A DNA stretch of 64,000 nt from Bacteroidaceae bacterium (GCA_017557635.1 JAFYYH010000022.1:1-64000), one strand, 5' to 3'. Positions 18,003 through 31,367 are shown, counted from the stretch's first letter. Notes: generated from the sequence alone by a model not told the origin. Made by a program: numbers and translations.

Positions 18003-18776
18003 TTATTTCTGCAGAGCCTCCTTTAGAGCACCAAATGCATCCTCTGCGTTGCCAAACTGCTCCAAAAGCTGAACAAACTTACTGCCGATGATACATCCTG
18101 CGGCGTTTGCCTGAGCGCTTTCAAGAGTCTGCTTGTTGCTTATTCCGAATCCGATCATGCGCGGATGCTTCAGGCCCATGTTGTTCACGTGGTTGAAATA
18201 CTCCTGCTTGCGCTGGTCAAACTCCTTCTGAGCTCCTGTAGTGGCGGCGGAACTTACCATATAGATGAATCCGTCAGTATTCTCATCGATAAAGCGTGTA
18301 CGCTCATCGCTGGTCTCAGGAGTAATGAGCATGATGATACGCACGTCATACTTATCGGCCACGGGCTTTACCTGACTCAGGTAGTCGTTGAACGGCAGAT
18401 CAGGTATGATTACGCCGTCAATGCCTGTCTCCGCGCACTTTTTGAAGAATGCGTCGTAACCATACTGGTAAACCGGATTCAGGTATCCCATCAGTATGAG
18501 AGGCATCTTGACGTCCTTGCGGATGTCTGAGAGCTGCTCAAACAGCAGATTCAGTGTCATGCCGTTACGCAGTGCCTTGGTGGCGGCATCCTGGATTACA
18601 GGACCGTCGGCCATGGGGTCGCTGAACGGAATGCCCACCTCTATCATATCCACGCCGTTCTTCTCAAGGGTGCGGATTATCTGCGCGGTGCTGTCCAGTG
18701 ACGGGTGTCCGGCGCAGAAATAGAGTGACAGAATGCCGGTTTTCTTATCGGCGAACAATTTATTTATTCTGTTCAT
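18003..18776 (-). CDS. trpA: Tryptophan synthase alpha subunit
   Basis: 257 residues, TIM barrel. It carries the active-site Glu in MIEVGIPFSDPMADGP and the Asp in IIPDLPFNDY, and the phosphate-binding GFGISN. TrpA cleaves indole-3-glycerol phosphate and passes indole to TrpB. It is the last gene of the trp operon and its start overlaps the end of trpF by 17 bases, so the two are translationally coupled. Confidence 0.96.
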   Translation of the reverse strand: MNRINKLFADKKTGILSLYFCAGHPSLDSTAQIIRTLEKNGVDMIEVGIPFSDPMADGPVIQDAATKALRNGMTLNLLFEQLSDIRKDVKMPLILMGYLNPVYQYGYDAFFKKCAETGIDGVIIPDLPFNDYLSQVKPVADKYDVRIIMLITPETSDERTRFIDENTDGFIYMVSSAATTGAQKEFDQRKQEYFNHVNNMGLKHPRMIGFGISNKQTLESAQANAAGCIIGSKFVQLLEQFGNAEDAFGALKEALQK

Positions 18777-19389
18777 AATTACGTATGTTATTGATAAATA
18801 GACTCAGTTTTGAAATATCTTTAAGTGCGGGTTCAGACTCGAACCGGCTGTTCAGGTCAATGCCGTGAAACCTTGGGTGGCGAATGCTCATGATGCGCTC
18901 CTCACTTCCGGGGCCGATGCCTCCGGCCAGGATGAACGGCTTGTTACCGGTATAGCGGTCCAGTAGGCTCCAGTCAAACTCCTGGCCGCTGCCGCCCCAC
19001 CCGCTGCTCTTGGTGTCAAACAGCAGTATGTCAACGGCTTTCTCCTGCTCATACTGGCTGCAGGTCTCAAAATCCTTCTCAGTTTCAATTGAGATGGCTT
19101 TTGTCACAAGCAGTCCCGTTGCCTTGTAGACACTGTGGCAGAACTCGGCTGATTCCGTGCCGTGCAACTGTATGCGGTTAAGGCCGTATTCCTTGACCTT
19201 TGATACCACATCGTCAAGCGTAGGATTGACAAACACCCCTACTCTGTACAGTTTTGGCAGATAATCCGGTTTCTCAGCCACATAACGCTTGCTTCCGCTC
19301 CAAAACATGAAACCCATCATATCGGGATGCAGTTTCTCAACCTCCCTGATATTACGGCCCTCACGCATTCCACAAACCTTGATTATCAT
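18760..19389 (-). CDS. trpF: Phosphoribosylanthranilate isomerase
   Basis: 209 residues, TIM barrel. The N terminus MIIKVCGMREGRNI contains the catalytic Cys of the KxCG motif; the general acid Asp is in LLFDTKSSGWGGSGQEFDW, and the phosphate-binding LAGGIGPGS follows. Converts N-(5'-phosphoribosyl)-anthranilate to CdRP. Overlaps trpC by 4 bases (ATGA) and trpA by 17. Confidence 0.95.
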   Translation of the reverse strand: MIIKVCGMREGRNIREVEKLHPDMMGFMFWSGSKRYVAEKPDYLPKLYRVGVFVNPTLDDVVSKVKEYGLNRIQLHGTESAEFCHSVYKATGLLVTKAISIETEKDFETCSQYEQEKAVDILLFDTKSSGWGGSGQEFDWSLLDRYTGNKPFILAGGIGPGSEERIMSIRHPRFHGIDLNSRFESEPALKDISKLSLFINNIRNYEQNK

Positions 19390-20177
19390 ATCGCTTCAAT
19401 GAATCTTTTCAGGGCCATGCCCGGATCCTGTTCCTTCATAAAACACTCACCCATAAGGAATCCGCGGAAACCTGCCTCGCGCAGACTGCGTACCGTATCA
19501 GGATTGCTTATGCCGCTCTCGCTTACTTTAACGGCCTCTGTAGCCATTTTCTCCGCCAGGCGGAAAGAGTTGGCCACATCGGTATGAAAAGTGCCCAGAT
19601 TGCGGTTGTTTATGCCAGCCATGTCCGGCTCACACTCCAGATAATCAAGTTCCTGCTCACTGTGCATCTCAAGCAGTACCTCAAGTTTCAGCTCATGAGC
19701 CGTACGCGTAAGTGTGCGGCACTCCTCCTTGCTAAGGTCTGCAGCAATGAGCAGGACCGCATCGGCACCTGCGTTACGGGCCTCAAACAGCTGATACTCG
19801 TCAATGATGAACTCCTTGCGCAGAATGGGTATATCGACCGATGCACGAACCTGCGGAATAAAGTCCAGAGTACCGCCAAAGTACTTGTTATCCGTAAGAA
19901 TGCTCAGGGCCGATGCACCTCCGGCTGCATACATGGGCACCACATCCATGGGCTTGACATCCTGATGGATCCAACCTTTTGAGGGGCTCTTGCGCTTGAA
20001 TTCGGCAATGATTCCATAGGGGCTGTCGGCCAGTGAACGGCTCATGCTGCGGGCATTGATGCCGTCGGCCATAAGACGTTCCACCCTGGCATAGAGGTCT
20101 CGGGGTGAAACAACCTGTTTCTGCTGCTCCACCTCAATCCTCTTGAAGGCCACTATTTCCTGCAGTATGTCTTGCAT
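19386..20177 (-). CDS. trpC: Indole-3-glycerol phosphate synthase
   Basis: 263 residues. Conserved TrpC features: IIAEFKRKSPSKGWI (catalytic Lys), ILTDNKYFGGTLDFI, LRKEFIIDEYQLFEARNAGADAVLLI, GINNRNLGTF and SESGIS. Converts CdRP to indole-3-glycerol phosphate. Stand-alone, not fused to trpF. Its ATG shares a base with the trpD stop, an operon-tight arrangement. Confidence 0.96.
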   Translation of the reverse strand: MQDILQEIVAFKRIEVEQQKQVVSPRDLYARVERLMADGINARSMSRSLADSPYGIIAEFKRKSPSKGWIHQDVKPMDVVPMYAAGGASALSILTDNKYFGGTLDFIPQVRASVDIPILRKEFIIDEYQLFEARNAGADAVLLIAADLSKEECRTLTRTAHELKLEVLLEMHSEQELDYLECEPDMAGINNRNLGTFHTDVANSFRLAEKMATEAVKVSESGISNPDTVRSLREAGFRGFLMGECFMKEQDPGMALKRFIEAI

Positions 20178-21172
20178 TACTGATTGATTTCTACGAATTT
20201 ACGGAATGTTGCAAGGGCGCGTCCGCTCTCCAGTGACTCGCGCGCTGCTGCAACGCTGTCCTCAACGCTGATGTTGCGGTCCATGATACCTATACCGCAG
20301 GCTGCGTTGGCAATGATAACGCTCTTCTGGGCCTCGGTTGCCTTACCCTCCAGTACATTGTCAAAGATGGCCTTGGCATCGGCTGTTGTATTGCCGCCGA
20401 ATATGTCTGACGGTGAAACGTAGTCCAGACCCATATCCTTGGGAGTGAACACCTTCTCAAAGAAGTTGGTCACGAACTTGAATCCGCTGGTCAGTGAGAT
20501 CTCGTCATAACCGTCGTAGCTTGTAATGACGCCGAAGTTGTCACCTATGCGCTGGTGAATGTTCACGTAAAGGCGCAACTGAGCCTGTGTAGCGGTTCCG
20601 TGCAGTGAGTTCTTGGGATGGCAGGGATTTACGAGCGGTCCCAGCAGGTTGAAGCATGTGGGAACTCCCAGAGCCTTACGTGTCGGGCCGACAGACTTCA
20701 TACCGTATGCGAACAGAGGTGCATGGAAGTAGCATACACCGCACTCGTCAAGTGAACGGCGCAGTTTGTCTACATCATCAGTGAACTTAACGCCGTGCTC
20801 CTGAAGTACGTTGCTGGCACCGCTAACGCTGCTGCTGCCGCCGTTTCCGTGCTTGGTAACCTTGTAGCCTGCACCTGCAATTACGAAAGCAGAGCATGTG
20901 CTGATGTTGAAGGTGTTCTTGCCGTCACCGCCTGTACCAACAATGTCCAGGGTGTTCTCATCATCAAAATCAACGCGCTTGCCGGTCTCCAGCAGTCCCT
21001 GACGCAGGCCAAGGAGTTCGTCAACTGTCACGCCACGGGTCTGGATAGCCATCAGAAGTGCTGCAATCTGCTGATCGTTGTACTTTCCGTCAATGATGTT
21101 CAGCATGATGGTGTGTGCCTCCTCCTGAGTGAATGTGGCACCCTCAATCAGTTTCAAAAGATACTCTTTCAT
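20177..21172 (-). CDS. trpD: Anthranilate phosphoribosyltransferase
   Basis: 331 residues. Motifs: DIVGTGGDGKNTFNIST (PRPP/Mg binding) near 80-96 and KHGNGGSSSVSGASNVLQ near 107-124. Transfers phosphoribose from PRPP to anthranilate. Not fused to the glutaminase (trpG is separate, 13 bases upstream). Confidence 0.96.
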   Translation of the reverse strand: MKEYLLKLIEGATFTQEEAHTIMLNIIDGKYNDQQIAALLMAIQTRGVTVDELLGLRQGLLETGKRVDFDDENTLDIVGTGGDGKNTFNISTCSAFVIAGAGYKVTKHGNGGSSSVSGASNVLQEHGVKFTDDVDKLRRSLDECGVCYFHAPLFAYGMKSVGPTRKALGVPTCFNLLGPLVNPCHPKNSLHGTATQAQLRLYVNIHQRIGDNFGVITSYDGYDEISLTSGFKFVTNFFEKVFTPKDMGLDYVSPSDIFGGNTTADAKAIFDNVLEGKATEAQKSVIIANAACGIGIMDRNISVEDSVAAARESLESGRALATFRKFVEINQ

Positions 21173-21185
21173 AATGTATTTGTTT

Positions 21186-21752
21186 TTAATGATTTAACCA
21201 GTTGTTGATGATTGCCTTACCATCGGGGGTAAGTACGCTTTCGGGGTGATACTGAATGCCGCGAATGTCATACTCCTTATGGCGCATTGACATGATGTAT
21301 CCGTCATCGCTGCGGCCGGTAACCTCCAGACATGCGGGAAGGTCCTTGTCATCGACCACCCATGAGTGGTAACGTCCTACCTCAAGGTCTGCGGGCAGTC
21401 CCTTGAAGATGTAATCATCAGCTGTCAGATGTGCCGGTGTAGCCACTCCGTGAACCACATTGCCTATGTTGAGCAACTTGGCGCCGAATGCCTCGCCGAT
21501 AGCCTGATGACCCAGACAGATGCCCAGAATGGGCTTGCGTCCTGCATAGGCCTTGATAACCTGAGGCATAAGTCCTGCCTCGCTAGGTATGCCGGGACCC
21601 GGTGAGAGCACGATCTTGTCATACTTCTCCAGATCCTCTATCTTGAACTTGTCGTTACGAACTACGGTCACATCGGCCCCGAGTTCCTTGAGCAGGTGGC
21701 TCAGGTTGTATGTGAATGAGTCGTAATTATCTATTATTATGGTCTTTATCAT
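21186..21752 (-). CDS. trpG: Anthranilate synthase glutamine amidotransferase component
   Basis: 188 residues, class I glutaminase. The nucleophile Cys lies in GICLGHQAIGEAFG and the His-Glu pair in QYHPESVLTPDG. It supplies ammonia to TrpE. In some bacteria the same subunit also serves PabB for folate; the operon position suggests the Trp role here. Overlaps trpE by 4 bases. Confidence 0.95.
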   Translation of the reverse strand: MIKTIIIDNYDSFTYNLSHLLKELGADVTVVRNDKFKIEDLEKYDKIVLSPGPGIPSEAGLMPQVIKAYAGRKPILGICLGHQAIGEAFGAKLLNIGNVVHGVATPAHLTADDYIFKGLPADLEVGRYHSWVVDDKDLPACLEVTGRSDDGYIMSMRHKEYDIRGIQYHPESVLTPDGKAIINNWLNH

Positions 21753-23149
21753 AGTTTCTCTGCCATTATTATAGCCTTGCGCAGGGCGCCCAGCTTGTTG
21801 TTAACCTCCTGTAATTCATACTCCACGTCGCTTTTGGCAACTATGCCGCCGCCTGCCTGGAACCAGAGTTCGCCGTTACGGCTCACAAAGGTGCGTATGG
21901 TGATGGCCTGGTTCAAATCACCGTTAAAGCCTATAAAGCCGATGCATCCGCCGTAGGCACCGCGGTTGTGCGGCTCATACTCGCTGATAAGCTGCATGGC
22001 ACGTACCTTGGGGGCGCCGCTGAGTGTACCGGCCGGGAAAGTGTCGATGAATGCCTTTACAGGGTCGGCATTATCGTCCAACTCTCCCGATACCCGGCTT
22101 ACCAGGTGAATTACATGGCTATAATATTGCATATCCTTATAGAAATCTATGTGAACGCCGTGGCAGTTGCGGCTCAGGTCGTTGCGGGCCAGGTCAACCA
22201 GCATCACGTGCTCGGCGTTCTCCTTAGGATCATTCTTCAGGTAAAGTGCGTTCTCACGGTCCTGCTCGGCGTTTCCGGTACGCTTGGTGGTACCTGCAAT
22301 CGGGTCGATGTATGCCTGACGGCCTGCTATCCGGCAGTGAGTCTCGGGGCTTGAACCGAATATGCGGAAACCTCCGAAGTCAAAGTAGAACAGGTACGGA
22401 CTGGGATTGATGCTCCGCAAGGCACGGTACAGCTGGAAGTCATCACCGGTGTATGACTGCTTGAAACGTCTTGAAAGTACAATCTGGAATACGTCACCGC
22501 GCTTGCAGTGTGCAATTCCGCGGCGTATGTTCTCACGGTGCTCATCATCGGTAAGGGTGCTGGTGCACTCGCCTACTGCGCGGAATGCGAATGTGTGGTA
22601 TGTGGGAGCGCTCAGTTCATGCTCAAACTTGTCCAGGTTTCCGGCTTCGTTATCGGCCAACAACTCAATCAGAGTCAGTTCGTTACAGAAGTGATCAAAC
22701 ACCGCGATGCTCTTGAAAAGCGTGTACTGCATATCGGCTGCATCGTTCTCGGCCTGCGTCTCATCCTTGATCTTTATGTTCTCAAAGTAACGTACGGCGT
22801 TGAATGTGGTAAAGCCGTACAGACCGCAGTAGTTGCTGCCCTCGCCCTCTATGCTGAAATGGCCCAGAAACTCATTGATGAGCTTTGCTGCGTCGTAATT
22901 GGCATCAATCACATGTTCTACGGTCTTTCCGTCGGGCAGAAGCATGTAACCCTTGCCGTGTGCTATGCTTACGGTTGCAATCGGGTTGATGGCAATGAAT
23001 GACTTGGAGTTCTCACCGCCATGGTAATCAGAACTCTCCATGAGTACGCTCTGTGCGTAGAGATCGCGTACGTTCAGGTACGCAGTCACGGGAGTGAGCA
23101 GGTCACCCGGGGTCTTCTTACTGATTGTATGGTATTTAAATTGCGTCAT
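21749..23149 (-). CDS. trpE: Anthranilate synthase component I
   Basis: 466 residues of the chorismate-binding family. The catalytic part shows the conserved [47 protein letters not shown] and [11 protein letters not shown] segments. Near the N terminus is [10 protein letters not shown], corresponding to the LLES tryptophan-binding motif, so feedback inhibition by Trp is likely. Converts chorismate and ammonia to anthranilate. Overlaps trpB by 14 bases. Confidence 0.96.
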   Translation of the reverse strand: MTQFKYHTISKKTPGDLLTPVTAYLNVRDLYAQSVLMESSDYHGGENSKSFIAINPIATVSIAHGKGYMLLPDGKTVEHVIDANYDAAKLINEFLGHFSIEGEGSNYCGLYGFTTFNAVRYFENIKIKDETQAENDAADMQYTLFKSIAVFDHFCNELTLIELLADNEAGNLDKFEHELSAPTYHTFAFRAVGECTSTLTDDEHRENIRRGIAHCKRGDVFQIVLSRRFKQSYTGDDFQLYRALRSINPSPYLFYFDFGGFRIFGSSPETHCRIAGRQAYIDPIAGTTKRTGNAEQDRENALYLKNDPKENAEHVMLVDLARNDLSRNCHGVHIDFYKDMQYYSHVIHLVSRVSGELDDNADPVKAFIDTFPAGTLSGAPKVRAMQLISEYEPHNRGAYGGCIGFIGFNGDLNQAITIRTFVSRNGELWFQAGGGIVAKSDVEYELQEVNNKLGALRKAIIMAEKL

Positions 23150-24338
23150 AGTTGATTTCGTCTTTGTGTTTGAGGTATGTGTTCAGGTCCTTGTCGCCGC
23201 GTCCGCTGACGGTCAGTACCACTACATCGTTCTTACCAAACTTCATTTTGGGCAGCATAGCCAGCGCGTGGCTGCTTTCCAGAGCCGGGATGATACCTTC
23301 CAGCCTAGTCAGCTCAAAAGCGGCCTGGAGAGCCTCATTGTCGTTCACAGCCATTACCTGTGCGCGGCCCTGTTTGTAGAGATTGCAGTGGATGGGACCT
23401 GTACCGGGGTAATCCAGACCGGCCGATATTGAATAAGGCTCGATGATCTGGCCGTCAGGGGTCTGCATCACCATGATGCGGCTTCCGTGCAGGATTCCGG
23501 GAGTACCGATCTCCATTGATGCGGCTGTCTGCGGGGTATCCAGACCCATACCGCCGGCCTCGCCAAGGACTATCTTAACTCTCTCATCATCAATGTAATG
23601 ATATATTGTTCCCGCAGCGTTGCTGCCACCGCCTACGCAAGCCATCAGATAGTCGGGATAGTCACGTCCCTCCTTCTCCATGAGCTGCTCCTTTATTTCG
23701 GCCGATATCACACTCTGCAGTCTTGCAACCATATCGGGATAAGGATGCGGGCCTACTGTGCTTCCGATGATATAGAAGGTATCGGAGGGATTGCAGCACC
23801 AGTCACGGATTGCCTCGTTGGTGGCGTCCTTAAGTGTCTTGTTACCGCTGTGAACCGGCATTACCTCGGCACCCAACATACGCATACGCTCCACGTTCAC
23901 TGCCTGGCGCTCCACATCCAGAGCACCCATGTAAACCCTGCAGGGCATATTCATAAGGGCGCATACGGTTGCTGTGGCAACGCCGTGCTGTCCTGCACCG
24001 GTCTCGGCAATGATGCGGGTCTTACCCATACGCTTGGCCAGAAGAATCTGACCTATTGAGTTGTTGATCTTGTGTGCGCCTGTGTGGTTCAGGTCCTCAC
24101 GCTTCAGATAGAGCTTACAGCCGTATTTCTCACTCATGCGTGATGCATAATAAAGAGGACTGGGACGGCCTACATAGTCACGCAGCAGTGCGTGGTACTC
24201 TTTCTTGAAATCCTCGCTCTCAATAATGGGCAGATAGCTCTCTTTTAGTGTCTCGACGGTTTTGTAGAGTATCTCGGGGATGTATGCACCTCCGAACTCT
24301 CCGTAATAACCGTTGCTGTCAATCTGATAATTATTCAT
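23136..24338 (-). CDS. trpB: Tryptophan synthase beta subunit
   Basis: 400 residues, PLP enzyme of the TrpB1 type. The PLP lysine lies in [18 protein letters not shown] (about residues 83-100), and the phosphate-binding GGGSNAAG follows later. Condenses indole with serine. It is the first structural gene of the operon, giving the order B-E-G-D-C-F-A characteristic of Bacteroides-type trp operons, and directly follows the leader attenuator. Confidence 0.97.
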   Translation of the reverse strand: MNNYQIDSNGYYGEFGGAYIPEILYKTVETLKESYLPIIESEDFKKEYHALLRDYVGRPSPLYYASRMSEKYGCKLYLKREDLNHTGAHKINNSIGQILLAKRMGKTRIIAETGAGQHGVATATVCALMNMPCRVYMGALDVERQAVNVERMRMLGAEVMPVHSGNKTLKDATNEAIRDWCCNPSDTFYIIGSTVGPHPYPDMVARLQSVISAEIKEQLMEKEGRDYPDYLMACVGGGSNAAGTIYHYIDDERVKIVLGEAGGMGLDTPQTAASMEIGTPGILHGSRIMVMQTPDGQIIEPYSISAGLDYPGTGPIHCNLYKQGRAQVMAVNDNEALQAAFELTRLEGIIPALESSHALAMLPKMKFGKNDVVVLTVSGRGDKDLNTYLKHKDEINYDAI

Positions 24339-24361
24339 TGTTTTTTGTAGTTATAATCATG

Positions 24362-24437
24362 AAAAAAGGCCCTTCGTGAGTACCGAAGAGCCTTTGTATT
24401 ATGTTTCATTTATGGATATATGGCTTCTACCTCACGA
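24362..24437 (-). promoter_or_regulatory. trp attenuator: terminator and competing antiterminator pairing
   Basis: On the minus strand a 12-bp stem (24384-24395 with 24365-24376, one U-G pair) with a 7-base loop and a run of six T residues (24362-24367) forms an intrinsic terminator 24 bases before the trpB ATG. Upstream, TCGTGAGGTA (24428-24437), which contains the leader-peptide stop codon, is complementary to TACTCACGA (24374-24382) in the terminator loop and 3' arm (9 pairs, one bulged G). The two pairings are mutually exclusive. Stalling of the ribosome on the Trp codons just upstream would leave the first segment free and favour read-through; a ribosome at the stop codon would cover it and allow termination. 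Folding was judged by eye. Confidence 0.8.
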
Positions 24438-24488
24438 TTTTATGTATCCTGAGTTCTGCCACCACCAAAATGAAAGATGCATTGTCAT
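24432..24488 (-). CDS. trpL: trp operon leader peptide with three consecutive Trp codons
   Basis: An 18-codon frame, MTMHLSFWWWQNSGYIKS, lies between the trp promoter and the attenuator terminator. Codons 8-10 are TGG TGG TGG. Trp is the rarest amino acid, so three in a row in so short a frame exactly upstream of a trp operon is unlikely to be chance. The ATG is about 20 bases after the -7 box; a second ATG at codon 3 could also serve. It acts in cis as a sensor of charged tRNA-Trp rather than as a functional protein. Confidence 0.88.
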   Translation of the reverse strand: MTMHLSFWWWQNSGYIKS

Positions 24489-24507
24489 TTTTATGCTATT
24501 TGTGCTG

Positions 24508-24538
24508 CAAAGGTAGACAAAAGTCAATATAATCCAAA
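24508..24538 (-). promoter_or_regulatory. trp operon promoter
   Basis: On the minus strand TTTG (24535-24538), a 19-base spacer and TACCTTTG (24508-24515) match the Bacteroidetes consensus TTTG-N19-21-TAnnTTTG without mismatch. Transcription would begin near 24500, about a dozen bases before trpL. Confidence 0.8.
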
Positions 24539-24559
24539 CAAATGGCAGATTATTATTGA

Positions 24560-24567
24560 TATATTTG
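24560..24567 (+). promoter_or_regulatory. -7 box of the beta-helix lipoprotein gene
   Basis: TATATTTG, a perfect TAnnTTTG, 22 bases before ATG 24589. Its -33 region would fall on the -33 box of the divergent trp promoter, so the two promoters may interfere. Confidence 0.55.
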
Positions 24568-24588
24568 CAAAATACAGAACCGATGGTT

Positions 24589-25821
24589 ATGAAAAGAATC
24601 CTTTATCAAACAACTTTATTATTGTTGACCATAGTTGTGGCTTCATGTTCCGATTTTGATATAAAAGAAAGAGGAACAGCAAGTTACGCTGCTTCAGATC
24701 TATATGTAGTGAGCGGTTATGATGTAGACAGGGAGGCTCCGGGATATGACAGCCTTTACATACCGGATCTGGACCTGAGGATTTATGCTGAACGGAAAAT
24801 CTTCCCGGAACTATCCAATGATGCATTCAGTACCGTTATCTACTTTGGGCATAAAGGCAATATTAATCGTGATTACGGCTTTTTTATTGGTGACAGCACA
24901 CGTAAGCCCTGCCTTTTACGAATTGACAATGATTCCATAAACATTGACTTATTCGAACAATTCCAGACAGCCCCTCTTCATAGTTTTTGCCTGGATATGA
25001 ACGGACATATCAGTTTTACCCCCAAAAGGAGTCAGAATATTAAAGAGACCTGGTTATTCAACAACTGGACATATGATCTGAATCTTCTGACATCTGACTG
25101 GACCGCTAAGGATGACATAACCATTACAGGTACAACGGGACGACGTATAAGGATTGCAGATGGTGTAACCCTTACTTTAAATAATGTGGCAATTTACAAT
25201 AGTTTTGTTTGTAACGGAAATGCCACTATTGTACTGGCTCCTGATTCAAAGAATCTGGTAAGGGTAAGTACAGACTATACCCACGGATTTATGAATGGAG
25301 GTCAAGGAACCACCCTTATTATAGAAGGATCGGGGGAATTGACGGCCGATATGTCCAGTGACAGGGACAGAGCAGGTATTGGCGGAAACAACGGGGATAT
25401 TATCATAAAAGGAGGAACCATTACTGCTTTGGGAGGCGACGGAGGTGCGGGTATAGGTGCCAGCCGTACCGGCACAACAGGCAAAATCACGATTGAAGGC
25501 GGCAATATAACTGCCATAGGCGGTTTTAATTCCGCAGGAATAGGAACTGGTGACTGTTGGTGGTACAATGATATTGGTGAAGTATCAAGCCATTGCGGAG
25601 ACATAAACATAACAGGTGGTGCTATAATTGCCCGTGGTGGCTATAATGGTGCGGGTATTGGTACCGGATATCACTCCATATGCGGTACAATCACCATAAG
25701 CAGCAGTGTAGACAGTGTAATAACCTATAGAGGATATAATGCCAACAGCATTGGATCCGGTAACGGCGGAACCTGTGAGGCGGTTATTATTGAAGAAGGC
25801 GCTAAAGTAATCCAGAACTAA
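24589..25821 (+). CDS. Lipoprotein with glycine-rich beta-helix repeats
   Basis: 410 residues from ATG 24589 (ATG 24583 would add two residues). Lipoprotein signal with lipobox VVASC, Cys20. The first half has no motif I recognise. The second half (from about residue 190) is built of repeats such as ITITGTTGRRIRIADGVTLTLNNVAI, GGTITALGGDGGAGIGA, GGNITAIGGFNSAGIGTG and GGAIIARGGYNGAGIGTG, the pattern of a right-handed parallel beta-helix seen in surface carbohydrate-binding or adhesin-like proteins. Its base composition is visibly more AT-rich than both neighbours, which suggests recent acquisition or different selection. Its stop overlaps the convergent HAD gene by 20 bases. Function unknown; surface exposure is inference. 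Confidence 0.75.
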   Translation: MKRILYQTTLLLLTIVVASCSDFDIKERGTASYAASDLYVVSGYDVDREAPGYDSLYIPDLDLRIYAERKIFPELSNDAFSTVIYFGHKGNINRDYGFFIGDSTRKPCLLRIDNDSINIDLFEQFQTAPLHSFCLDMNGHISFTPKRSQNIKETWLFNNWTYDLNLLTSDWTAKDDITITGTTGRRIRIADGVTLTLNNVAIYNSFVCNGNATIVLAPDSKNLVRVSTDYTHGFMNGGQGTTLIIEGSGELTADMSSDRDRAGIGGNNGDIIIKGGTITALGGDGGAGIGASRTGTTGKITIEGGNITAIGGFNSAGIGTGDCWWYNDIGEVSSHCGDINITGGAIIARGGYNGAGIGTGYHSICGTITISSSVDSVITYRGYNANSIGSGNGGTCEAVIIEEGAKVIQN

Positions 25822-26419
25822 ACAACCTGTCCAACAGGGGAATCAGTTCTTTGGCACTCCCGGTATAAACTATCCCACTCATTCCCAAGCGGATAGCTGT
25901 ATCGACATTATCCTTACGGTCGTCAATAAAAACACACTCCTCAGGTTTGAGATTATACTTTGAAAGTAGCAACTCGTATATGGCGGGTTCGGGTTTAGCT
26001 AGTTTGACGTGGCTGGAGACTACTATGTTGTCAATGCTGGCTATGGTTTTGAAACGACGGCGAGCCTCATCAAAGGTCTCGGCGGGCCAGTTTGTAAGGC
26101 CGTATACCCCCACTCCTTTCTTCTTAAGGTCCTGGATTATCTCAAGCATACCGGGTATTTCACCGTTGCACATCTCAAACCAGCGGTCACGGAATGCGGC
26201 TACGGCATCGGCATACTGAGGATATGTCTCCTGGAGTTCGGCTACGCACTGATCCATGTCTTCACCGCGGTCCATGCGGGTGAACCATTCACGGTTGCAT
26301 ACATTATCGGTAAAGAACCTGCATTTCTCCTCATCACCACCAAAATAAGGCAGGAAAAGGTAGGCCGGATTCCAGTCAATCAGTACGTTTCCAAAGTCAA
26401 AGATTACGTTTTTAATCAT
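25802..26419 (-). CDS. HAD-superfamily hydrolase (YihX-like, subfamily IA)
   Basis: 205 residues. Motif I is FDFGNVLIDWNP with nucleophile Asp8; motif II is the Thr/Ser in YGLTNWP; motif III Lys lies in VSSHVKLAKPEPAIYELLL; motif IV is VFIDDRKDN. This is the YihX-type sugar-phosphate phosphatase group (related to alpha-glucose-1-phosphatase); the true substrate cannot be told. It lies 4 bases downstream of the M23 peptidase gene and is the last gene of the ligA-dapA-M23-HAD series. Confidence 0.9.
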   Translation of the reverse strand: MIKNVIFDFGNVLIDWNPAYLFLPYFGGDEEKCRFFTDNVCNREWFTRMDRGEDMDQCVAELQETYPQYADAVAAFRDRWFEMCNGEIPGMLEIIQDLKKKGVGVYGLTNWPAETFDEARRRFKTIASIDNIVVSSHVKLAKPEPAIYELLLSKYNLKPEECVFIDDRKDNVDTAIRLGMSGIVYTGSAKELIPLLDRLFSSGLL

Positions 26420-26423
26420 TTGA

Positions 26424-27682
26424 TTACATGTTTCTTATGGTATCAATCTGCAAGCTGTCAGATACACTGAGACCAACCATCTTCATATAACCGCTTACAG
26501 CCTTCAGATACTCCGGCATATCCTCCTCCTTGATGGGATCAACTGCCGGCAGGTCCATGCGCAACGGGTCAATGGCGGTGCCGTTCTTGAATACGCGGTA
26601 ATCCAGATGAGGACCTGTTGCGGTGCCTGTCATACCTACATAACCTATCAACTGACCCTGTGATACATGAGTACCCACGCTTATACCCTTGGCAAAACCG
26701 CGCAGATGCATGTATTCGGTAGTATATGTAGAGTTGTGCTTGATCTTGATATAGTTGCCGCCGCCCTTGTTATCCCATGCACGGGCTGTCACAACGCCGT
26801 CACCCACAGAATAGACCGGTGTACCGGACGGTGCAGCGTAATCTACGCCATGATGGGCACGTACAATCTTCTTGATGGGATGCAGACGGGCCTCTGAGAA
26901 CTTGGAGCTAATGCGGGTATAACTCAGCGGTGCCTTCAGGAAAGCACGCCTAAGGCTGGTTCCCTTCTCGTCAAAGTACTCGCCGCGCTCATTGTGATAT
27001 GTGTAGCGGAATGCGTAGTGATCGGCCCCTAAAGTGATGAAATTGGCTGCCAGGATATGGCCTGTGGCCACACGCACGCTGTCTGCATACATCTCCTGGT
27101 AATAGACTGAGAACGAGTCACGCTTCTGGATTCCAAAGAAATCTATGGTCCATGAGTAGATATCGGCCAGCATACCGGCCAGGTCGGGGGCTGCCCCCTG
27201 TTCTATCATGGCGTTCCAGAGTGATGACTCGATACTTCCGCTTATGTAGTTCAGCACAGTATCAACCTCTATCGACGCGGTGTAACTGTAAATGCTGTCA
27301 CTGAGTGAATAAACTGCATAATCGGTCTTGTTTATATCATAGACAAAGAACCTTGCTGTAGCTATTGAGTCACGGTCACGCAGAATGTGGTAAGGCTTTC
27401 CGGATTGTATCTTGCGTACGCTCCAGGTCTCCTGTGACGCCTTTTCCAGATAGTAGATGGTCTGTGACGATACTCCGTATCTGTAAAGTATGGTGGAAAG
27501 CAGCTCGTTACGGCCGATAACACCGTCAACGATATCAAGGCTGTCAATGTTTATGCCCCAACGATATACGGGCTCAGGAGCAAAGTATTCAGCCTCGGGT
27601 TCAGGTTCTGACACAACGGTGCTCTCTTTGCAGGATACTACAAACAGTACAAGGATTAGAATGAACAAACCTGGCAGTCTCT

Positions 27683-27686
<4 letters not shown>
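26424..27686 (-). CDS. M23-family peptidoglycan endopeptidase, lipoprotein
   Basis: 420 residues. Lipoprotein signal with lipobox VVSC (Cys19), a long N-terminal region, and a C-terminal LytM/M23 domain: HHGVDYAAPSGTPVYSVGDGVV (H-x3-D zinc ligands) near residues 270-290 and GPHLDYRVFKNG (HxH-like HLD) near 370. The zinc residues look complete, so it is probably an active cell-wall hydrolase anchored in the outer or inner membrane facing the periplasm. It overlaps dapA by 4 bases; dapA makes a precursor of diaminopimelate for the same wall. Confidence 0.9.
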
Positions 27687-31354
<3,668 letters not shown>

Positions 31355-31367
31355 CACCCCGCTCCTT

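Noticed and set aside
22508-23002. 164-codon open frame on the plus strand
   Set aside because: Antisense shadow of trpE.
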